A stretch of 64,000 bases of DNA, taken from the NCBI GenBank assembly GCA_015501585.1, contig JADNRY010000013.1, forward strand, positions 581,723 through 645,722, given 5' to 3'. The notes under the pieces were generated by a model, which did no database searches, was not told the origin of the DNA, and worked only from the letters and a program-made list of their open reading frames with translations. Made by a program: the position numbers and the translations under genes. Origin of the DNA: Rhodocollybia butyracea (lineage: Eukaryota > Basidiomycota > Agaricomycetes > Agaricales > Omphalotaceae). Positions 25,353-36,274 of this stretch are shown piece by piece. Every line of letters starts with the position of its first letter. Position 1 is the stretch's first letter.

Positions 25353-28300
25353 TTACAATCCCCACTCGGCACCAGAAATAAACACCACTCGTCGGAGAGT
25401 CGGGCACTGCCTGATCCACATCCTTATGTGTTTTTTCTCATTGTCAGAGAGAATCGTCGTTTCAGGTATGCCCTCTGTTGTCGTAGACGTTTCAGCCACG
25501 GCTGGAGTCGAAGGCTCACTATTTCCTTTCGCACTTTCGCCGTTGCCATCGTGATTCCAATCGACTCCTCGCATGGAGCTCGAAACCGAAAGTCCAGAAG
25601 TAGTCATTGACGATACCCTTCGTTCCCAACGTTGAGTGGGTAGATCGTCGTCGAAACGATCGGATAAACCCTGATGGGCTTGTATAGACTGTGAGTATCG
25701 AGGAGTAGACGGTGTTGAAGGTACCCTTGGGGTAGTGGGGTAAGTGGCGGGGGTACTGCTGTGCATGGCGATCCATAGGGAGTGAGTGTAGGTGTAAGAG
25801 GAAGTGTTACGGACGTCTCTGTAGAATTCAAGGTGACGATCTTGGGTAGAGGCGAAGGAGGCGTAGTCTCGGCCCTCTTACTGCGTTTTTTGAGACTCGG
25901 AAGACGAGCTCGAAGAAAGTTGGGTTTAGATATAGGCAAAGTGGGTGATTCTGGGATGCGATCTGAAGAAATGGCAGCTGCACCAAGGGGAATCTTTGGC
26001 ACATCGTCAGTAGTTGGTACCGTCGAGGGAGGCTCAGGGAACATTGTCAATGAGACAATCGATCCAACAGAAGGAACCGTTTCACCAGAAGCTAGAGACA
26101 GTTGACTGCTGCTGGCGTGACTGATTTGGGATCTCTTGGTCGGTGAATGGCAAGTTTGGCTTCTTTGAATTTCCGATTCGACACTGTTCTCGAATGTATC
26201 GGTGGGAGACAATAATGGGTCGTAGTCGTCCAAATTGACACTGGAATGATTTCCTTCGAATGACGCTGCCTGGTCAGCGTCATTTACTTGAACGGAAGGA
26301 AGAGGGATTGCTATTTTAGGGGAAGATTCATCCACAACCTACGGACGCAGGATCAATTCAGAATGAATCACGGTCCGGTGAAGAAGCGAAGAGGCGTACA
26401 GGTACATCGGCTGTTGGAAATACAGGAGAATGCGAAGAATGCATCTCTTCCGTTTCAGAAGGAGTTGATAGCCGCATTACAAGCGTGCAAAGAGTTCGAT
26501 ATCTGGGAAGAACAGAGTGTACAGTTTTGTGCAATACCTACGAAATATTCATTCTTAGAGCCATTCTTCACATAGAAACTATCAACTCACCTCCTCCGTC
26601 CTGGGTCCATTGAAAGGCACGGCGATCTCAAGGTGATGTAGTCCAGGAGGATCCTCCTCAGTTGGTGGGCCTCCATGACTGTCCACGGAGTGTATATGCT
26701 TCTCCTCTTGGTCCCTCGGGAGGCTAACAATTGGAAAGCCTCCAAGGACGGCACCAGCCGCTCCAAGAACCTTCTCTACGGTCCTCCTATCGACACCCTT
26801 TCCAAAGTTCAGATGTAGTATCTCAGGCCCTGGAAGAAATTTCTGATCTCCTTTATTCTCCCCTCCTTGATTTATTTTCGAAATTGCTTCGTCAGACAGT
26901 TTTAGAACCCCGATGAGTTCCGCGGGTCGCAAGCCTCCGACCAGAGTATCATTTATATTCATACCGACCTCCTTCAGTGTGCCTGCTCTGTAGGGGGCGA
27001 GGAGCTGAAGAAGGGACGGCGGAGCACAAACGCTTTCAAGATGGGGTAGGAGAGTTGATGATTTACTCAACGTGGCCAAGGTCAAGTTGACTTCTGGCAC
27101 AAAGTTTACACTGGATGATGATAACGGAGAGGGGGGAAGCGGGACCGCAAAAGAAGATGGAGGGGCAAGTGAGGGAGATGATGGAGGTGAGGATGGAGGG
27201 AAGGCCAGGAGGGAGTTAGCTGTTGAAGGCGGAAGAGGAAAGTGGGTACTATTGTACATTGACGAAAGCATTGGCTGGTCCGTCTCAGCATGAGAGTCAA
27301 ATAATTGAGGGAAACTCAATGTAGTAATGTTAACCTGGCCATCAAGCCAGGTAAAGAGCTCCACCTTCTCCACAGGCGTAAGATCAGTATTGAGAAACGT
27401 TACGGAACGAAGACCAAATGCGGTATGATGTTGCATGAAGTCAATAGAAAAGTAGGGAAGGGTGATGGTGGTGAGATGATTCATGTGGGATAAAACAAGT
27501 GCTGAAGGGAATGTCGGGAGATGTAACGATGAGGTTGCGCTGCATATCAACACTCGTGTCAACTCAGTTAGGTCTGTTCTCCTAGCCAAGAACGTATTGA
27601 GCTTATCCTGGCGACTGGCGGAGATGTTCCGTAGATCAACTGTCTCGTAGATAACGATCCGGGCTGCAGAGCAGAAGTTTTTGGATAGAGATGCGAGACC
27701 GAGAAGCAGCCTTCGGGGCAGGAGTCTGAACACGCGTGTTAGGACTCGCTGAGGGAGTTCACGTAAGCCTAGGCGGGGCGGAGGTTTCCTGCGGACGTTC
27801 AGAGTGAACGTCGGAGGACTGTGAGGGAGAACGGTGACAAGATTTGGCGCAGAAGTTGTTCTCGAAGGGCCTGCCCATACGGCAGATACTTTGGTTGCTT
27901 TTGTAGCTATGAACACAGGATTGTCTTGTACTAGTTCGGCCTCTTCCTCGAGTAAAGATTGTGAAAGGGAATGTAGAGAATGAGAATAGGTTCGTGAATG
28001 GAAAGATGAGTTTTTGGAATGTAACGAAGGGTTTATTGATCGTCGTGTGTAAACTTTGGAAGCCATCAAGAACGACGAGTCCGAAGGAGAAAGTAAAGAT
28101 TGGATCGACTGTATCGAAAACCGCCGTTGTATTTTCTGTTGCGTTGGTTTCTTTGGCGTCGCGAGATTTGTATCCTCTTCATCTTCTTCCGCAACAGAAG
28201 AATAAATAGATGGAGCTGGCGGCCCAAGGTCATTGGGTTGCCTAATTTCGTCCAAGTCTTCCACTTCTGAATCCGAAGAGCCTCGGAAGGTAACCGATGA

Positions 28301-28600
28301 TCTCCGAGCTTTAGATCTTTTTTCCATCTTCCAGCCCATCTTTCTCGGCTGCGGTACCTCGTAGCCAATACCCATACCGGCCAGCGGCTTTCCAAAAGTG
28401 TCCTGTGGTGGCTTCTTGCGCGGAGTAAACATTGTTGAAACTCGTCTCATGATAGAGCCAGAATGAGAATTCGTGCTGTCGTTGGGATTATCGCTGGAAC
28501 TGGGTCCATGACCAGCATTCGAGCTGGAGGAAGCCTGCGTACGGCCGTGGCCATTGGAACTCGATGTGGAAGTTACTAGCGTCCGACGGGCGAAAGCCAT
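25353..28600 (-). CDS. Large F-box protein with disordered tails
   Basis: Probable substrate receptor of an SCF ubiquitin ligase. An F-box is seen at about residues 280-325: LRELPQRVLTRVFRLLPRRL followed by LASLSKNFCSAARIVIYETV. It is followed by a region resembling degenerate leucine-rich repeats (LTELTRVLICSATSSLHLPT). The N-terminal 270 residues and the region around 500 are Ser/Pro-rich and disordered. Two introns at 26345-26592 enclose an exon encoding LHKTVHSVLPRYRTLCTLVM. A long Ser/Thr/Pro tail follows, then the frame switches near 25770 to a C-terminus ending RVVFISGAEWGL. The switch has no good splice signals and looks like an indel. The start at 28600 (MAFARRTLVTS) is clear. Confidence 0.75.
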
Positions 28601-28907
28601 CGATTATATGCGCAAACAAAGCAGACCTGAACTCCGTCAGTATCAAAATCTTGGAAGGATATACCCAGCTTACAACCAAAGGAAAGACGGCCAGCTCGCT
28701 GGAAGTATATAGAGAACAAAACTTGTATGTATTTCTTTTAAACAACATCATAGCAATATCACTGTTGTTGTGTTGTTGCCGGTTGTAACCGTTAAGCTTT
28801 TTTATTAAGTAGCGTCTCAGTAAGTTGAACTTATGTAAAACTTGACGACTTGCAATCGTGCTTCACATTGACATATTTATAGTGGAAATGTACAGTATAA
28901 ATATATG
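28601..28907. other. Intergenic region between F-box promoter and HAP5 3' end
   Basis: AT-rich with no gene seen; it includes the F-box promoter and HAP5 3' flank. Confidence 0.55.
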
Positions 28908-28941
28908 CTACGAAAACGGTGTCGACGAATCTGGTGTCGAT

Positions 28942-28984
28942 GAATGCGCATTAGAGTTGAGAATGCGCATTAGAGTTGAGAATG
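28942..28984. repeat. Tandem 19-bp repeat over the HAP5 stop codon
   Basis: The unit gaatgcgcattagagttga occurs at 28942-28960 and 28961-28979 and begins a third copy (gaatg). It overlaps the end of HAP5 on the minus strand. Because 19 is not a multiple of three, the two copies are read in different frames and the second supplies the stop. Confidence 0.85.
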
Positions 28985-29804
28985 GAATCAAGCTAGAAAC
29001 AACAGGGGTTTGGTAACTGAGATAAGCACAAAGAGCAAAAACATTCACCTGCTCGACAATTTCCGATTTCCCAACCGCATTCTCTGGATTCTGATAGGAC
29101 TAAGACAGAGCTGTGAGAACGAATCCAGCGGGAGCTCAGAAACATGACATGTACCTGCACATCCTGGGCATTAGACGTTCCAGCTTCTGCACCGAGTGCA
29201 ACACCACTGATTCCGGTATTTTTCCTAGCAGCAGCACTTGACGATGTCCCACCTCTCTGTAAGTCTCGTGGCACAATATCAATGAGAAAGTCAAACTGGT
29301 CAGACTTGCTCAATGCGGCGGCTATATCTGACCGTGATAAAGTCCGACGTTTATTGGAATCCGCAATGATGAACGCGCGCGCGGTAATCTCTTCAATGAA
29401 TACTGTAATACCTGAATAAAACAACGGGTGATAAATGAACATCTTGTTTCGTACTTACTTTCGCAAGCCTTGCAAAACAGAATCGGGGCTATGAGAGAGG
29501 CAAGCAAGGTGTTTGCTCAAAGGTCCTCGAAAGATATGACTTGTCCCGCACCATCAGCTGCGATCATCTAGGATAACTAGTCAGTGAACTCAGACAAAAC
29601 CGACATACAATCCATGATAGATACCTTGACATCAGGATCACTTTTCATGACCTTCTTTATCCGTGCAAGAGGTAATATCGGGTGTCTATAGTCCGAGGTT
29701 TCTTGCTCTGCGGAATCAATTTGTCTTTGCCAGAATGCAGGCAGAAACTCATTCAAGTGTTCTCCAGAGCGTACATATGGTTGTTGTTGTGGTGAAGGAG
29801 CCAT
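28951..29804 (-). CDS. HAP5: CCAAT-binding factor subunit Hap5 (NF-YC)
   Basis: Histone-fold subunit of the HAP/NF-Y complex, which binds CCAAT boxes. Spliced evidence: [35 protein letters not shown] and [20 protein letters not shown] followed by [20 protein letters not shown], the canonical NF-YC histone fold. Just before it is [13 protein letters not shown], the conserved helix that precedes the fold. The start at 29804 ([10 protein letters not shown]) is the first ATG. Five introns are inferred. The final exon is best read as [16 protein letters not shown] and ends inside the 19-bp repeat at 28951; without the last intron it would end at 28908. Divergent from the RRM gene with 84 nt between start codons. 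Confidence 0.9.
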
Positions 29805-29851
29805 GAATGGAAATAGACGCTCAAGGTCATCTATTTTGGGAGGGAACGTGA

Positions 29852-29856
29852 CCAAT
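29852..29856 (+). promoter_or_regulatory. CCAAT box in the HAP5 / RRM divergent promoter
   Basis: A CCAAT pentamer sits midway between the HAP5 ATG (29804, minus) and the RRM gene ATG (29889, plus). CCAAT is the binding site of the complex that contains Hap5, so self-regulation is possible. One pentamer can occur by chance. Confidence 0.4.
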
Positions 29857-29888
29857 TCAGTGCTTTATCACAAACCACCACAGCGCTC

Positions 29889-32291
29889 ATGTCCAAAACC
29901 ACAACTCTAGATTCTGACCTCTACGGCGGTACGAAAGCTTCAAAAAATATGTCCTACCTGCTCATTAACTGTCTTTAGATATCTACGGCGATGAAGACAA
30001 CGACTTTGGCTTCATAGAACCCGCCCCAGAAGACAACGCGGCAGAAATTGTCTCCTCAGAACCCAAAACAGAAGAAAAAACAGTAGCTCAAGCCTCATCA
30101 TCTAAAACTGGTGACCTTCCGTCTTCGTTACCAGCAAAACCCGCTCCTAATACCAACGGCAATACGAATGGCAACACATCGCAGTCTCAAAGTGTTATGC
30201 CAAATTCGCTTTCCTACTCGGCACAGATCGCTCAGCAGTTCTCTGCCTACCAACAGACACCTAGCCAAGAACGCCAACAGCGCGTGTCTGGCTCCGGTCC
30301 TTCTGGGCTTCCTAAAACCTCACCTATAGCAACTGTGGACTCTACCTCGGGTGATTCGGACACGGTTTTTGGCAAGAAACCATCCGAAATGCATGATGCT
30401 GGGTGAGTTTTATTTTTCTGAATTCTATGATGATATCCGGAGCAAAATGCATCATGACACGCTACTGCTGCTTGCAGTTACTTTATACTATTGCTTACGC
30501 ATATGAACTTTATGATTGGTGACGAAAAATGGTGCTGCTACTTTTCACCTACAAACCGCTATGTATTAGCACCTCATGATACTTTTCTTACCCCTCTTTT
30601 CTTTTTCATCTGGTTACTAATTCGGATATTCATTATTAATGTCTCTTCCTCGCTATCTCTGTCGTCCTCCACTCTCGGAATCCGACTTACCGACTTGTTA
30701 CTGTCTCTCTCTCTCACTCTGCTATATGACGATACGCTTGATATTACTCGGGAATCCTTCAATCCTATCAACTCTGGTTCTACCTTTCGCTCGATTTCTG
30801 TCAAAATTTCGGTTCATCGAAAATGATACGTCTGAAGTAAGCTCTTCGTAGGCGGTCTTAGTGTGGGTTTTCTTGTTCTCTTCGTTGCCTCCTGCTTATA
30901 TGCTTACTCCTAAAAATGTATCTATCACCAGTGGGACACTAGTGATGGTACCGCTCTTTTACATATCACCCGGTCTACCAAATGCTAATCAACGTCCATC
31001 TCGGTGCCTATTCGAATAGAAGGTTTAAGAAATTACTTTTCACAATTTGGCAAGGTATATAGCTCTGAAGCCCAAACTGATCATGATATCTAATCTGGTT
31101 TTCAATACTCAAGGTTGATGCATGCACGATCATGCGTGATCCTTCAGGGACTTCAAGAGGCTTTGCGTTCTTGACCTTTGAAGATCCGAATGCAGTTCAT
31201 GCTGTGACTGCTCGAGATCACTTTCTCGATGGAAAAGCTGTGAGTACGGTATAGTTTTCTTCCATGGGTCCTCTGTTAATCGGTTATGCAGATTGACCCC
31301 AAACGCGCGATACCTCGCGAAGAGCATCTTCGAAACACACGGTACTTCGTTGGCGGTCTCGCTCCTACAACAACCTCGGAGTCGATGAAAGACTTCTTTG
31401 CCGCATTCGGCAAAGTTGTTGATGCAACTGTTATGCTTGATCGCGAGTCTGGACGCTCGAAAGGATTCGGATTCGTAACGTTCGAGGACGCGGATAATGC
31501 AGACCAGTTGGTCGGTAAGAATTTGGTTTTGGACGATAAGCAGGTATGTATTACGCATTGCGTGTTTCCTATGACGCTAATACTCCTTGCAGATTGAAGT
31601 AAAAATGGCTCAACCTCGAAGCCAACGTGACCAAAATCGAAACGCAACGGGCAACAATGTCAGCACTAGCAATACCGCACCGAACAATCGTACAGGAGAC
31701 TTGTTCGAAAATCGCATGTCACAAGCGAACATACCTTTTATTCCTCAACAACAAAACCCCATGTCGAACATGATGTTCCAGCGGTCGATGGGTCAGATGC
31801 CGATGATGGGGAATGGGATGCCGATGATGAACATGAACCCGATGAGCATGATGGGTATGAATATGATGCAAAATTTCAACCCTATGGCCGCTGGCATGAT
31901 AGGCGGTGGGGGAATGAACGGGATGGGACTGGGTGCAGGTGGTGGTGGTGGTGGTATGGGCGGAATGGCCAACATGATGGCCGGGGGCGGACTGGGTGGC
32001 ATGGGGAGTGGGATGAACAACATGAACGCAATGAACGTGGGGAACCCCGGTGCTATGCGGTTGGGTATGGGCCCTATTGGTAACACTGCTGGCATGAATC
32101 CAGCGGCTGCAATGATGGGAGGTGGTTCAATGGGTGGAGTTGGGGGGATGATGCAGATGCGTCCAGGGGGAAATGCTATGAGCGGTGGAATGGTTACGCC
32201 GTTTGCGAGAATGACAGCAAACGCTACAGGCCCTGGGCCCATGCGGATGAATACTCGGGGTCAACATAGTTTCCATCCTTACTCTCGATAA
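29889..32291 (+). CDS. hnRNP-like protein with two RRMs and a Met/Gly-rich tail (Hrp1/Nab4-like)
   Basis: RNA-binding protein of the Hrp1/hnRNP A family, with likely roles in mRNA 3'-end processing or export. RRM1 is assembled from tiny exons: 25 nt at 30838-30862 (KLFVGGLS), 16 nt at 30932-30947 (WDTSD) and 35 nt at 31020-31054 (GLRNYFSQFGK), then VDACTIMRDPSGTSRGFAFL. RRM2 is RYFVGGLAPTTTSESMKDFF with RNP1 KGFGFVTF. The N-terminus is acidic then Q/N/S-rich. The last exon encodes a Met/Gly/Asn-rich low-complexity tail (about 170 residues) of prion-like type. An intron of 435 nt (30403-30837) precedes the small exons. The frame is intact with these exons. Confidence 0.87.
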
Positions 32292-32745
32292 AGCTTTTAC
32301 GTCTTGTATTTTTATGCTTACAGTAGTGCTTATGTATAATATTTGTGGCTCCAGTGGTCGCTAGAGGTATACACAAGGGAAACTAGTCTCACGTTTTCTC
32401 AGCGAGAACTCCAAGATACAGGTCGCAAAATTGTTCCTTCAGCCTTGTCTTCAGTTCCGTCACTTTCCAGAGTGTCGCTACCTCCGAGAGGCTTGAATTT
32501 CAGGTGAAATCGGATATTTCTCTGTAGATCGACGTCTTGTCATACAATAAATTACGCACCAACAGCTATTAGGTCGTGATACTGCGTGATCTCAAATACA
32601 AGATCTCGAATTCCTCCAGATGGAGCCGAATGATATAAACCGAAGTCTGTGATTGCTAGTCAAGCATAAGTTCATCCTCGCTTCAGACCGTCATCTTACG
32701 AACATGCCCCCATTCCATTGAACCACTTATCCCATTCATCATCAG
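32292..32745. other. Intergenic region with a possible short minus-strand coding fragment
   Basis: The RRM gene 3' side. On the minus strand ADDEWDKWFNGMGA and PSGGIRDLVFEITQYHDLIA look protein-like and lie just beyond the CNH gene stop, in different frames. They may be an extra C-terminal exon set of that gene or debris. No start or clear splicing was found. Confidence 0.35.
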
Positions 32746-35700
32746 CTAAAGTCCAAATAAGAAGGATGGAAGAAGCTCGACAACTTGGTGAACGGTTGCC
32801 GAGCTAGGTCCTCCTACGACCGAGTCGGGTGGACCCATAACCGCATGCACATGTCCCACTTTGTTGAGGGATTCATCGGGTTTGAGTGAGACTGAGCTAA
32901 TAACATTCCGCCCGTCCCAGATACAACGGATATCATGACCACGGATAATTTGTACCGGATGTCCAGTTTCGAGACGTCGCACCTCAATGAAGGAAGAATT
33001 GAAGAGAACTATGTATGGAGCATGAACAGCGACGCTGTCTGCTGTTCCCTCCCATTCGATTATTCCTGCAGCTATATTGGGGCTACCGCTCTTGTCTACA
33101 TACACGCCGAACTCTGGAAGCCGAGATGAGAGAACCGGAGTCTTGGTAGTGAGAGCACGCACCATTATAGCATAGCAAAAACTTGTCCTCGGCTGATTTG
33201 AACATGCCTATCGGACGGCAGGATTCACAGCGTTCAGCGAGATATGCCAATCCCGGATCATCCCTTTGCGGGATTGTCACGCTCTGTAAGCTATAGAATG
33301 TTGATTTAGATTAAGTGAGGGAGAGGTTACAACCACGCACTCTACCACGTCCATGATTTCAAAGCCTTTTGAACACAGTATTGCTATCCCCGCCTTCAAA
33401 AATATGACGTCATACGACTCGTACGGTAAGAGAAATTCCTGAATTGTAAAGTCGAGTGATGCAGATAGATTCTTAAGGTAAACTTGAACAACATACCTTA
33501 TAAGTGAACCACGCGGATTCGGCAGATTGAATATTTTCACGGAAGGGTTCAAGGACGTGGAAGATACTGTCAAGCTACAGTAACAAAATGTAGAAACCAA
33601 ACAAGGTAGCGAAGAGTCACTCAAGTACTCACCCCTTTCTTGCACATATATATATAACTAGCGGTCGTCCAAACAAGGTTCCAACGGCGAAGAAATCCAC
33701 GTCCTTGTTTCCGTTGAGTTTTTGCGGCTGCTGAGAAGGCGCTGTGAGAAGGGACAGCGACTCTACGAGGGTTTCAATGTGATATGCAAACAGCGACTAT
33801 TGGGATGTCATAAATCATCCATTGACACTGTAGAAATGACATTGAACTTGCTTTGTCCGCCAATACCAAGAATATTCCATAATCTTCCAATATAGCGCAT
33901 TGAGTGACGAACTTGAGATCCAGAACCTGTCGCATAGCTATAAGAATTGATCTTCAATGCAATATCGACAGAAATACAATTGAGATCAGACGCACATTTG
34001 GGATCATCTCTAAACCCAATCCAGACACCTTCGGTACATCCGACAGCGACTAGAGCCCTCCTTGGCGCCTTGTCTACAATTTCCACCTCTTAAGTACAGG
34101 TAACCTTCACTCAAACGAAAATTGTACTCACTAATCAATATCGAACAAACCCTCCCAGTAAACCCTCCCTTGCTCGTACTGCCATCACCGCCACTCTCAG
34201 ACTCATCAACCCCCGCAGGAGTCAAAGATATATCCCTATTCAATACTTCCACCTTGAATACCTGGAGACTCTCCTGCTCCACCCTCTCTAGTTCCAATGC
34301 ATTTTTCAATTCGGCCAACCGCGACCGATCCTGTTCGTCGAGGTCATTGTCACTATCACTCCAACTGTCTTCATTTTCGCCAAGGTCATTGTCAGTATCG
34401 CTCCAATCAACCACATCATCTTCATTTTCACCAAGGTCATGGTCACTATCACTCTCAGTAAACACATCATCTTCCAGGTCTAGTTCCAAGTCGTTCGGAA
34501 AGCCTTCCACGGACATGGCTGGATCATAGCCAGTGTCATAGAAGTCACTATCACTCTCAGTAAATACATCATCTTCATTTTCGTCAATCTGCTGGTGTAC
34601 TATGTCCAAGTCTAGTTCCAAGTCGTTCGGAAAGCCTTCCACGGACGTGGCTGGAAAATCGAACCTAGCATAGACAGAATCATGATCTGACAGTAAGGTC
34701 AATTGAAAGCAGTGTGCGCTAATGACCACAAAAGCACACATACGGTCAAACTCAACGACTTTCATATGCTGGCACAAGTAAAGATCCAACTTTGCAGGAT
34801 CGTCGAGATCGCTGTTTACCTGGAAGATGTTGAGCACTTTCTACGACTCAGTAAGCAGTAAACTCAACGTTTTCAAAGATCAGCGAGGCCCAGTCGCTAT
34901 CATGAGTGATCGCAACAGCTGCTTCATCGTTCTGAGAAACGTTGAGGAAGAAATTCTGAGTTTTCTTGCCAGCAACGCACGTTGTCCAAAATCCACTGAT
35001 TAAGCACATCTGAAGGATGAAAGGCCTATTTGCACAAAGTAAGAAACCATTTTAGAGAAAGAGACGTAGACATTGCACTTGAAATTTGGCAGGCAACGGA
35101 GGTTCTGCTAGTAAGCTGGCGAAAAAATCCTTCAACACATCATCTTCTTGATTTGCTCCTGAGCGTTTTGGAGGCAGAAATCGCTGCCAAGTACGCCGTA
35201 ATACAGAAGATGCTGATGACGAGCTGCCTGTCCTCTGATTAGTTAAGAGCTGATCAATATTGAGACTAGATATATCTGTTACTTCCGATGCAATCTTAAC
35301 CCTGGGGAATGCCCTTGAGGTTCGAACTGCAATCCTAAGGCCACGTAAGAAGATACAGCCGGACTGGTTTCCAGAAATGCCGTCAGCATCGCTCGACCAT
35401 GATGCAAAGTCAGATCTGCTGAAGTGATATTCTGGAGCACCTATAACATTATCAGATCGCTTCGGCACAAAGTCCAAGTGTACGCTTCCAGGTCGTGCGT
35501 CCGTGAAAGAGGCCACCCCCCATGCGCGCGTTTTGTCAAAGCCAGTAATGAGATAGAGCGCCCCATTAGGAACTCCTCGAGCTAAGGGTCCATTGACAAA
35601 CTCATACCACATCTGAGCACACACTGCTGCATGCTTACAAAAGTTGAGATACTTCTGGTGGTCCGTTCTTTTCCCTCCTTCAGGAAGTACAAGCAAGGCG

Positions 35701-36274
35701 CCTTCGGAAGCTGATGAGCTGAAAGACAGTCCCACTCCAACTTCTTCCGGGACTCCGCTAAAAATTCAACGTGTAAATGAATCCCATAATAACCAAGTTC
35801 GACATACGGGATAGGACCATGTCCTTCAGAGTACGGAACTTTACTTTGGAGAACTTGAGATTGGTTATTGGCAACATGGGAACCTGGTTGGTATTCTTGT
35901 GTAGAGCCCTTCGTGTCACTTTCATCTATGTGGAGTTGCTTGAAATCAGGAGGAACCCTTCCAGCGTTTATAGGGTGATCTGCAGGTAGGCAAGCATTAA
36001 AAAGATCGTCGAACCCTCCAAACTCATTGAGAACTCCAACATCTCCGATGCGTACTCCTTCCTGTTTGTATGGTTCCGGAAGACGCTCATCCGGTTTTGG
36101 TTTCCACAGAGCGTAGCCTCTCTGTTTGCGGAACAGCAGCCGAGCGTAGACCTCATTTTCAGCCATGGTAGAGTTCACAAGACATGTGCGCGCCAAAGAT
36201 AGAGCTGTGCCACGATCGATGTAGGCATTGAAGACACTGTCTCTTATGTCGAAATTACGAGCGCCTGAAAACAT
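32746..36274 (-). CDS. Agaric-specific N-terminal region fused to an acidic linker and a CNH domain
   Basis: Unusual composite protein. N-terminal part (36274-about 34700): MFSGARNFDIRDSVFNAYID, KQEGVRIGDVGVLNEFGGFD and LPADHPINAGRVPPDF, a family I associate with agaricomycetes and whose function is unknown; then AFHPSDVLNQWILDN and NDEAAVAITHDSDWASLIFE. Middle: acidic repeats (TESDSD, DNDLGENED). C-terminal part: FTGRVCSILI, RALVAVGCTEGVWIGFRDDP, FVTQCAILEDYGIFLVLADK, KLNGNKDVDFFAVGTL, IFLKAGIAILCSKGFEIMD and IEWEGTADSVAVHAPYIVLF, the citron-homology domain of Rho1 exchange factors. No DH or PH domain is seen. A 1-nt frame break near 34930 disappears if a 49-nt GTGCGT...TCTCAG intron is used. 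A separate-genes reading is possible but the junction splices cleanly. Confidence 0.65.
34443..34655. repeat. Internal duplication in the acidic linker
   Basis: A block of 46 bp at 34478-34523 recurs with one mismatch at 34610-34655, and a 32-bp block at 34443-34474 recurs at 34545-34576. Shorter units around 34335-34440 encode repeated Asp/Glu/Ser runs. All lie in the linker of the CNH protein and keep its frame, so the acidic segment has grown by duplication. Confidence 0.8.

Noticed and set aside
28911..28950. Longer Hap5 C-terminus ending at 28908
   Set aside because: It needs the last intron to be retained; splicing GTGAAT...TTCTAG (56 nt) gives a more family-like end, [12 protein letters not shown].
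31793..32242. 149-codon proline/isoleucine-rich frame on minus
   Set aside because: Shadow of the Met/Gly-rich tail of the RRM protein; its composition is just the reverse complement of ATG/GGN codons.
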